Part shown: one piece after another, positions 56,501-64,000 of the stretch
Layout: each line of letters opens with the position of its first letter
Numbering within the stretch: the first letter of the stretch is position 1
NCBI GenBank assembly: GCA_902728285.1
Contig: CACVBU010000593.1
Location: 861,428-925,427 of the forward strand
Direction of reading: 5' to 3'
Length of the DNA stretch: 64,000 nucleotides
Source: Clytia hemisphaerica
Lineage: Eukaryota > Cnidaria > Hydrozoa > Leptothecata > Clytiidae
Translations under genes and position numbers: made by a program
Notes under the pieces: model-generated
The model's database searches: none
What the model was told of the DNA's origin: nothing
What the model saw: only the letters and a program-made list of their open reading frames with translations

Positions 56501-59500
56501 GCCAAGGTAAATCTTAGACTTAGATATCCAAAATTCGCTACAAGCTACCGTAGGATTACCAAACTTTCTCATTCCCGGTAAAATATTCCTGTCACTGACC
56601 GCTTAACAAATAAAAGATACTTTTAACCTACCCAAAGTCTCGGTCTTATTTCCGTTGTAAAGTGAGAAAAGGAAAGCCTATATTTTAAAGCCTACATATT
56701 TTAAAAAACTTGCCTTTTGGAGGCAGGGCAAACGGGTGCCCGGGTGCCTTTTCGTCAATTTCGTTATCTTCAATGACTTTCTTTTAATTTTATGAAGGGT
56801 TTGACATTTTCGGTGCACGCAGATGCAGCATGGGGTGGATATTTGAACTGTATGACTCACGAAACTGGTGACAAAGAAAGCAATGTTTATTCCAATTGTC
56901 TTCCAACAAAAGCTCATGATTTCGTTCCTGCTATTCCACTTTCTGATTTCGTCAAGAAACAATATGTCAGCTTGCAGTTCGCTGATACAGGTGAGATCGG
57001 TGACAGACCTAAAGGGAGTGTTGTTGTTTTAGGAGCGATGGCCAAGTGGTCAAAGGCGTCCGCCACTCAAACTAGGGATTCACGGTTCGAATCCCCGCTC
57101 CTTCCAATGTTCTGTAGACCCCGTGGAAACAATTGAATGACTGGCTTAAAGTCCTAGATTACTGGGCTATCCACGTAAAATATCTACTCTAATCTTGGTC
57201 TAAATCGAAGACCTCTATAGACATACTTCCTAATCATAAATTTTATCTCTTCCGTTCTATGAGAAACATTTTCGTTAGAGGATAAGCAGATATATTATGA
57301 GTGAAAATGAAGTAACAATTTAAGGGCTCTGACCATAGTGAATTTTTCATAATTATCATGTTTAAAATGTGTTTTCTGACTGATGTAACCAACAAAACTA
57401 TAACATGTTATACATTTTCTGTTAGACAAACTATTCCTGAATCTGAAAATTTAAAAATTGCATTGAAAAATTTTGATGAAGAAGAAAATGAAGACTTTTG
57501 CGAGGAAGAATATTTCAACTTTGAAGAGCTTATTTTCGGCGAAGAAAAAACATTTTGAGAAAATTTTCGCAGTAGATGGTGTATCTTTTACCGAACAATA
57601 AAAATTTTTGAGGAAAATTTTTGTAAATGCTTCTTTGTCTCGAAATCTTCAAAATAGTGGTTTTTCATTAATTTTTCATCTGGATTTTGCTTAAAAAAAT
57701 AGTCATAACTTTTGACACATCTTTTTAGAAAAATTTTCCGCAAAATTTAAAATAGTTCAATTCTTTGCGGACGGTTTGAAAAAATTTTGAAACAAAAAGG
57801 TTAATTACCCATTAAAACTTAGCACTTTTTATAAAAGAAGGTGATGCAACATATTATTAACGTCTTTTTAAAGTTCATAACGTCATTTTTGCAATTAAGT
57901 TCTTAATTACTCTTAAGGGGTTTGATTAAAAAGAAATTTAAAAAGGCAATTCTTTGTTAAAATTGTTAGAGAATCTAAAACATAACTTTTATGTTCAGAT
58001 ACTAAAATCAATTTTCTGACTATGGTCAGAGCCCTTAATGAGGCGACAATTTTAAAAGGAACTGGAACTGGATTACTTCATCCAAGCGCAAAGTAGACTC
58101 TTTAGTATTTCTTTCAATCGTACTCGTACTTCACGCTTATTAAAATCTTGTCGCTCTTTAGTGACCATCGATCCTCACAAGTCTGGGTTCTGTCCTTACC
58201 CTGCCGGTGCACTTCTCTACCGAAACGGAACAATGAAAGGTTTCATCACACTTGCTGCACCAGAAGTTTTCCACAGTCCTGATGATTTGAATGTTGGTAT
58301 TTATGGTTTGGAAGGATCGAAACCTGGAGCTGCAGCTTGTGGTGTTCTCTTGTCTCACCGGGTAAGACGAAATACTCGTAAAGTCTAGAAAGTGATTTCA
58401 GACTTGGTTTCTGTACAGTAATTGTGAGTTACTGAACCATGGCAGATATTTTATCAGACCTATCCTACCAGCGTTCACATCTTTAAGATTTGAAACATAT
58501 GGTGTTTTTTTTATCACTTTGGTACGCAAACTTTTTGAATTTAAAACTGGTACTTCATCTTCTTAAAGCAGACTTCTTCAGAAAACTTATTCAGATCCTT
58601 AAACGGATTTTTAATATATTTGACTTTCCCTTAAAAGGTCATTGGTTTGGATCAGAACGGTTACGGACGAATTCTTGGCCAATGTCAACTAGGTGCCAAA
58701 CTGTTCTACTGCATGTGGGAAACAGTCGCCAGAGATGACGATCCTTTCATTTGCTGCAACTTCATTCCATTGGATTTGAAAGAGTTACAAGAAAAAGGAT
58801 TCTCATTCAAAACTCAACAAGATGTCCATGACTACATTAAGAAACATATCATCGATAAACCTAATGAACAACTTGTCAAGAATGTCCACAAAGAAATTGA
58901 TTTCTTGGGAATCGTTGGTCCTGACGCTTTGATCAATTCGTTCACCGTCAACTGTAAGGATCAAAGCACTGGTAAAGGTCAACAAAATATCGAGCTGGTC
59001 AACGATTTGCAAAACCTCATCTTCAACGAATTGACCTGTGAGTATTATAGTTAATCTTAAAATTTAGATTTCTTCGACCCGAATTATCTGAACCCGTCAC
59101 CAAAAAATAATATTGAGCCTGAATTTGTCTCAGTATAATTAGACATTAGTACCAAATAACTGAGGGAAAAACATTAGCATCAAGTTATTTGCTTATTTTT
59201 TAGCGAGTGTTGGCGAAGACACCAAACGCGTCAAGATGTTTTTGACCACCTCAAAACTGGAATACTCAAATTATGGCAAATCTGTCCAACAATTGAAGGA
59301 GAGATTGAATTTACCGACAGAAAATACCCATGATGCACTTGGATTCTTGCGAAACACTTGTATGGAACCGTATCAAGCAAGTGAAGCTTATGTGGAAGTT
59401 CTTGGTGATTTGTTCAGAAAGACTGTCCTCACTTGCATTGGTGCTGTAAGTATTTGTCTGTTTACATCCCAATATTGTACAGATACCACATCTGCATCTA

Positions 59501-61563
59501 TCTATAGGATACTTATCAATGAAATAACAAAGAAAAGCAGGATTAGAAAGATGTGACTTAGGATGTCACCATAGAAAGACTTTCAAGGTTTGGATTTTCG
59601 CTGATCGTCTAGATTTCGGTATCAGTATTTGATTTTCTCGTGTCGTATGCTATTTATCCATTGTTTCTTTACCAGTTGGACACATCATACGGAGAAGAAT
59701 ATGGCGATGCTTTGGATTATCACACTTTCACTGTTGTCAACAACCTTCGAAAAGATGGAAAAATCTTCTTGGATTTCGTTCCCACATTCACCAAGAAACA
59801 ATCGCAATATCAAGCTGTCTTCAGAGTAAAAATCCTCCCAGAAGATCAAGAAACTTTCAGGTGGGGTTTTAAATGGTTTTATTCATGAAATGGGAACTGA
59901 AGTTTTCTCTGATCGAACTACATTTCTTTCTTTTACCTTGTCGGCGACTTGAAATTTTCAAAATCAGTTGATCTTAACGATCCCATCCTTTCTTTTACAG
60001 GGAGATTCAATCGAAAGCAACTGAACCACTTTTCATGCGAACAACTGAGAAATTCAACCTTTTCCATTTCGTCAAAAACAATTTAGATGCTACAAGGACC
60101 ATGGCTCTCTATCAGGGTAAGCAGTTAACTAATGGAATGCTAGACTAGTAAACCACGTCGTTGTATTTCGCTGCAGATTAAACTTGCAATAGGATCTATT
60201 TTCTTATATGTTCACTGAATACAATACAAATACAATACAAATGTCTTTCCAAACCACTCTCCCGCGGCAATTTCTATTTTTTATAAGAACTCTTTATTAT
60301 TATAAGCACTATTCCCGCGTTCCTGTGTCCAAGGAAAGACAGACGCTTGCTAGTCTAATGGAATGCATGATAAAAACTAAATTGCTGCTTTATTTACTAC
60401 TTTGGTAATTTTTGGTTGCAAAGCGTTGAACAAAACTGTATCAGTGAGGCTAGCCTAATAATCAATTCGTATAAAGCTGCGATAAACTATGCATGCCATT
60501 TCAATTGAAATTTCAACACTTATCCAACTTCTCGCAATTTTTTTCAGGAGCCAAGACTTCGAACACGTGTTTAGCAAGCATTGGACTTCACATTGACGAA
60601 GTTTGGAGAATGGAACGTTTTGAATCACCACAATATGCAGAATACAACAAACTTCAAAAATATTTCTTATACGGAGATGAAGAAGAAGCCTTCATGTCAC
60701 ATGTCGTCACCAAACAACCTGATTTTTACCAGGTAAGGAATCTGATACTTTAATCGTAGAAATTTATCGAGACTAATTTTAGCGTTTTAGCGAGTTTTCC
60801 CTATTTTTGCTAAAATAAATCTCGCTAGAACACGCCGAATCGCCAGACCGCTAAAATTTATCCACGCGAAATTTCTGGTTATATTGGCTTGATACATTTT
60901 TGTCAATAGGAAGGGTTTCAGTGCAAAAAAATGCTAGAAAACGAATTCAATCAATAATGTAATACAATTATTCGCAAAAAATTTATCCACGCGAAATTTT
61001 TGAAATCGTGATTCGCTAAAATAAATTCAAAAAAAATCAAGATTTTCCTGACTCGCTAATATACGCTAAAATTAATCCCGCTAAAATTTCTACGATTAAA
61101 GTTGTTGATAATAAGAGAATCATGCGACTTTTTGTGGTCAGTAAGTAGTCTTCAGTCACTTTTACTCAACTGAAGTTATACAAAGAACTTTATCTTCAGA
61201 TTTATCATCTTCTAAACAATTTCTTTTAAAAGTGGAAATTGGGTCAAACAACCTTGCTTAGTAAATAAAAAAATTATTTATTTTCAGGTCGTGCGTCTTG
61301 GCGAATTGCCACATTCAGTGGAGCCTCAATTATTGAATCTTGGTTTGACGGTCGTATTACCAGCCATTCCTGGAACTCCATTGACAGTCGATGGTAAAAT
61401 CATCGACCCTCTTCAAACATCTCAATATGGTGGCAAATACAGAGGTCGACAATTCGTAGAATGCACCACTTCACTTTTGGTCAGTGGTGAAAATTGCAAA
61501 GTGTATTTCGATTCTGAATATTTGAACACAACAGTCACTGGCACTGATTGCGCATTGGTGTGA
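53546..61563 (+). CDS. PLP-dependent group II decarboxylase, tyrosine-decarboxylase-like, 14 exons
   Basis: Exons: 53546-53568, 53859-54141, 54540-54840, 55138-55331, 55673-55889, 56367-56506, 56798-56990, 58162-58361, 58638-59037, 59204-59445, 59676-59860, 60001-60116, 60548-60732, 61288-61563. All phases join; 984 residues. The decarboxylase core shows GHLTGCGSVANIESMW (about 162-177), HYSWPKASTILGIG with the His that stacks on the cofactor (H308), HADAAWGGY with the Asp that holds the PLP nitrogen (D395) and TIDPHKSGFCPYPAG with the PLP lysine (K457). These follow bacterial tyrosine decarboxylase more closely than animal AADC or GAD. The reaction would convert L-tyrosine (or a related amino acid) to its amine and CO2; substrate not provable here. 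About 250-330 C-terminal residues exceed the bacterial length (about 620) and have no domain I recognise. No signal peptide; cytosolic. Bacterial ancestry is an inference. Confidence 0.92.
55899..56158. mobile_element. MITE, TGGGC family (copy 3), 9 bases inside decarboxylase intron 5
   Basis: TGGGCTTTTCCAGAAAAAG and CCCCTGTTGAGGAT on the left, ATCCTCAACAGTGGG and TTTTTCTGGAAAAGCCCA on the right. The interior repeats GGATATCCAGGGGG about every 45-60 bases. It starts right after the GTAAGTCAT donor of exon 5. Confidence 0.78.
57032..57308 (+). repeat. tRNA-derived SINE (decarboxylase intron 7)
   Basis: Head GGAGCGATGGCCAAGTGGTC (A box TGGCCAAGTGG) and B box GGTTCGAATCCCC at 57084-57096. The anticodon stem does not pair, so it is not a working tRNA. 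The body shares GATTACTGGGCTATCCACGT with the copy at 41973-42177, and the 3' part shares AGACCTCTATAGA and TTAGAGGATAAGCAGA with 1643-1700. Confidence 0.8.
57309..58161. other. Rest of decarboxylase intron 7
   Basis: AT-rich intron sequence. CTGACCATAGTGAATTTT near 57331 and its near-complement (AAAATCAATTTTCTGACTAT, GGTCAGAGCCCTTAA) near 58005-58035 bracket about 700 bases, with AAGGGCTCTGACC at 57322 as the outer end, so a further MITE (about 57320-58038) is likely. The open frame 57358-57558 is inside it. Confidence 0.5.
60748..61101. mobile_element. MITE with CTTTAATCGTAGAAATTT ends (decarboxylase intron 13)
   Basis: Second copy of the element at 9560-9916, in reverse orientation. Ends CTTTAATCGTAGAAATTT and AAATTTCTACGATTAAAG; interior TCGCTAAAATAAATTC and CCTATTTTTGCTAAAATAAA. 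It begins 15 bases after the exon 13 boundary at 60732. Confidence 0.8.
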
Positions 61564-62179
61564 ATGTACTGAATTATAATTTGTTTAATTTCAGTTTTAT
61601 TTTCTGTGTTACGTTACGAGTTTTAATAATTAGTGAAAATTATTTTGTACAATGAAATTAACAAATCCAAATAGAATTTTAACCGCATGAAAACATTTAA
61701 ATCTCGAAAAATTTATTTGTTTGCTTCTTGTAGGGTAAAGATTTCACACTTTCGCAAAGATGAAATATTTAAGCAACAGGAAGAGGTCTTCTAGATTTAA
61801 AGATTATTTTGTACAATGAAATTTTAAAATCAAAACAGAAGTTTAGCCGCAAAAGCTAGATATACATAATCATATTAGTCGTAGAAGGGAACCATTTTGG
61901 ACAAATACAGTTGATATGCCTGTAACGCCCAAAAATTAACTTACCCTAGTAAAATCTTAGTCTCGAAAAGGAACCACAATATATTTGCGTACGCTTTTTT
62001 GTTATGTCATTTTAGTTCTGTGTTTACCTGAGTTCTAACAATTTTTCACCCATTTTTTCTTTCTGTAATCCCTGGTGACGTCCAATGACAACACGCTATC
62101 TACTGATTGATTAGTTCTGGGTTACTTGGCACCTATACTCTAGGAGCCGAAATACAAATTGGATAAGAGATACATAGTC
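61564..62179. other. Downstream flank of the decarboxylase gene
   Basis: Unique-looking AT-rich sequence with no gene. The word GTACAATGAAATT occurs at about 61647 and 61812 within a weak direct repeat (TTATTTTGTACAATGAAATT). No canonical AATAAA was noted close to the stop. Confidence 0.4.
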
Positions 62180-63577
62180 ACAAACAAGTCGAAATCGCTA
62201 TGATATGATGGGCTTAGGTCGACAGCATAAATGAGTCCCCATAAAAAAACTTCATGAAATTTTAAGGGATATACGGACTATAATTGGTGGATGGCTGGAA
62301 AGTTAAATTTAAAGGGAATTTAATTTGGCAATTGCAGGATAAAATTTTGGCGGGAACTTAATTTGGCGGATTTTGGCTAAATCCGCCAAATTTTCTTTCC
62401 GCCAAAATAAGGTAGTCATGCTCTAGAGTCAATTTAAACAATTTTTAAGTTGACTCGCATGCAATATATGAAGAGGCTCGGAAAACACGAGTTAAAAAAC
62501 ACGAGTTACAAAAAGCACGAGTTACGTTAAATGTGACGTCATCAATGGGAAATTATGACGTCACAAGTAGATAATTTAACTCGTCAATTTATGGTGCACC
62601 TTAATCTTACGAGTTGATTAACTCGTAAGATTAAGGTGCACCATAAATTGACGAGTTAATTAACTCGTAAGATTATGGTGCACCATAAATTGACGAGTTA
62701 ATTAACTCGTAAGATTAAGGTGCACCATAAATTGACGAGTTAAATTATCTACTTGTGACGTCCCATTGATGACGTCACATTTAACGTAACTCGTGTTTTT
62801 TGTAACTCGTGTTTTTTAACTGTTTTCCGAGTCTCAAATATGAAGCTTTTTTCACAGTTTTGCGAAAGTGTTCTTCTGATGGTGAATTAAATCGTAAAAT
62901 CTAACTTTAGAAAAAAGAATAAAAGATGTGATATGAATTTTTCATAATTTTTTGTCAAATCAAAATTTTGCCCTAAAAGAAGAAATTTTGGCAGAGAGAA
63001 AATTTAGCGGTCGATTATGCGAATTTAGCCCGAATTCGCCGAATTAAATTCCCTCTGAAACATATTTTTTCCTTCAATTGCTAAATTAAATTTCCGCCAA
63101 ATTTAAATTATTTCACTCGTTCCTCGAATTGAAGGCCTTGAAGTAGGTTATTTTGCTCACAGGTCTTTTATATAAAAGATATCCTTGATCCGTCAAATTA
63201 AGTTCCCGCTAAAACTTATTTCTTCGGCCATCCGCCGAATGAAACTGCCGCAAAAATGTCTTCCTACCCGTCGAAATTAAATACAGGAAAAAGAGGAATT
63301 TTAGTCGTGTCAACAAAAGCATTGAAAAATAATTTCGGTGTTGATTTAGTTTTATAACATTATCTAATTTTCCCGGTTGTGGTAAATTTCTCCGATTTGA
63401 AAGTACGAAAATACTGACTGCCCTACAGTCTACTTGTAGGATATCAATGGTCTTTAATATAAAAATACCAATCAATTTATAAAAGTTTCGTTATGATTAT
63501 TACGGTGCTCGGAAATATATTTCCAAAGATAGCAAGTTTACTAAAATTGAATCATTGGTGATAAATGAGAAGGAATT
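62180..63577 (-). repeat. Right arm of the inverted repeat framing the decarboxylase gene
   Basis: Complement of 51740-53186, as described there. It carries its own later insertions: a TTTAATTTGGCGG-type element at about 62280-62405 and the CRE-bearing foldback at 62473-62835. The long minus-strand open frame 63209-63475 is a translation of the repeat; the left arm has the matching frame at 51846-52046. Confidence 0.9.
62473..62835. mobile_element. Foldback MITE with four ATF/CREB-type sites and internal 50-bp repeats
   Basis: Ends GAGGCTCGGAAAACACGAGT and complement (GTTTTCCGAGTCTC). Flanks ATATGAA on both sides suggest a 7-9 base duplication. Both arms contain ACACGAGTTA words and GTGACGTCATCAATGGG-like sequence, giving TGACGTCA three times and one mutated copy (TGACGTCC). 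The centre has three copies of a unit of about 50 bases with ACTCGTAAGATTA and GGTGCACCATAAATTGACGA. Confidence 0.8.
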
Positions 63578-64000
63578 CTTTTGGGTGTGTGGGTCCCTTC
63601 GGAACCCAATACGCCTACCTAATGACTAGCTTATATAGTATCTACATGCACATACAAAACTTCTTACAATGCGAACCCCTGTTCTCGGAGGAAAAGGCTA
63701 AGGTCAGACTACCATCCCGGTAGCGGTATAAGGTTAAGTTTCGATTTTTTGAAAAAAGTGTACGAGAATTTTTTGAGTGACTTACATCTCGGTTCTAAGT
63801 TCGCAGAATTTCAATAAACCTCTCTAATCACAATAGGTTGCTGATAAATACCCCTGCATAGGACGTTTATAGAGAAAAATTGTTATTGAACACTTTCAAA
63901 ATATTAACTTTTGTTTCGCGAAAAAAAATTCACCGCAAAATTTTTTAAATCTAATTTTCGGCGCAGAAACCAGTCCATAGTCTCCATTTGTGGCAAAAAA
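63578..64000. other. Right edge of window
   Basis: No gene or clear repeat recognised. The inverted-repeat homology ends at about 63577. Confidence 0.4.

Noticed and set aside
57032..57104. Functional tRNA gene in the decarboxylase intron
   Set aside because: A and B boxes are good, but the anticodon stem does not pair and a second copy with the same extended body lies at 41973-42177, so it is a SINE head.
53546..61563. Bacterial contamination as the source of the decarboxylase
   Set aside because: Thirteen introns with consistent phases, plus host MITEs and a SINE inside those introns, show a resident nuclear gene.
63209..63475. Protein coded in the inverted-repeat arms
   Set aside because: The same frame exists at 51846-52046 but breaks at different points in each arm and is interrupted by insertions in one; it shows no coding-type conservation.

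Overview
This is a stretch of an animal (metazoan) nuclear genome. It is AT-rich, its genes have many GT-AG introns, and introns and intergenic space are packed with short inverted-repeat transposons (MITEs), tRNA-derived SINEs, one decayed Crypton-like tyrosine-recombinase element and a 5.7-kb double satellite array. The gene set (Integrator, APC/C, ESCRT-II, F-box, ecdysteroid-kinase-like, a PAN+EGF secreted protein) plus splice acceptors lying just upstream of several start codons suggest a non-bilaterian animal, most likely a cnidarian and perhaps a hydrozoan. The species assignment is inference.

Layout. 1-11660 (+): 3' part of an Integrator subunit 8 (INTS8) gene, with thirteen exons or exon candidates. 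12493-13216 (-): last two exons of an unrecognised gene, converging on INTS8. 13421-14617: nested and inverted MITEs. 15349-18015 (+): decayed Crypton-like element (zinc finger, tyrosine recombinase, SANT/Myb) and a small trailing reading frame. 18394-21930: about 31 copies of a 113-bp satellite, followed head-to-head at 21931-24150 by about 20 copies of a related, inverted 110-bp satellite. 24931-30271 (-): secreted PAN+EGF protein gene. 30272-37300: no convincing gene; a patchwork of MITEs, several with exact target-site duplications.

37309-51484 (+): a head-to-tail run of five genes: GPS2-like coiled-coil protein, CHK/EcKL-type small-molecule kinase, VPS25 (ESCRT-II), FBXO15-like F-box protein (15 exons, assembled in full) and CDC26/APC12. 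Each start codon follows a pyrimidine-rich AG by 7-35 bases, which fits spliced-leader trans-splicing and perhaps a polycistronic unit.

53546-61563 (+): a complete 14-exon gene for a 984-residue PLP-dependent group II decarboxylase most like bacterial tyrosine decarboxylase, with a long C-terminal extension. The whole gene is bracketed by two divergent copies, in inverted orientation, of a repeat of about 1.4 kb (51740-53186 and 62180-63577). The two arms carry different later insertions, so they act as each other's empty-site controls. This gene with its inverted frame, the satellite pair carrying Maf/CNC-bZIP-like sites, the duplicated 5' splice sites in the PAN+EGF gene and the candidate operon are the features most worth follow-up.
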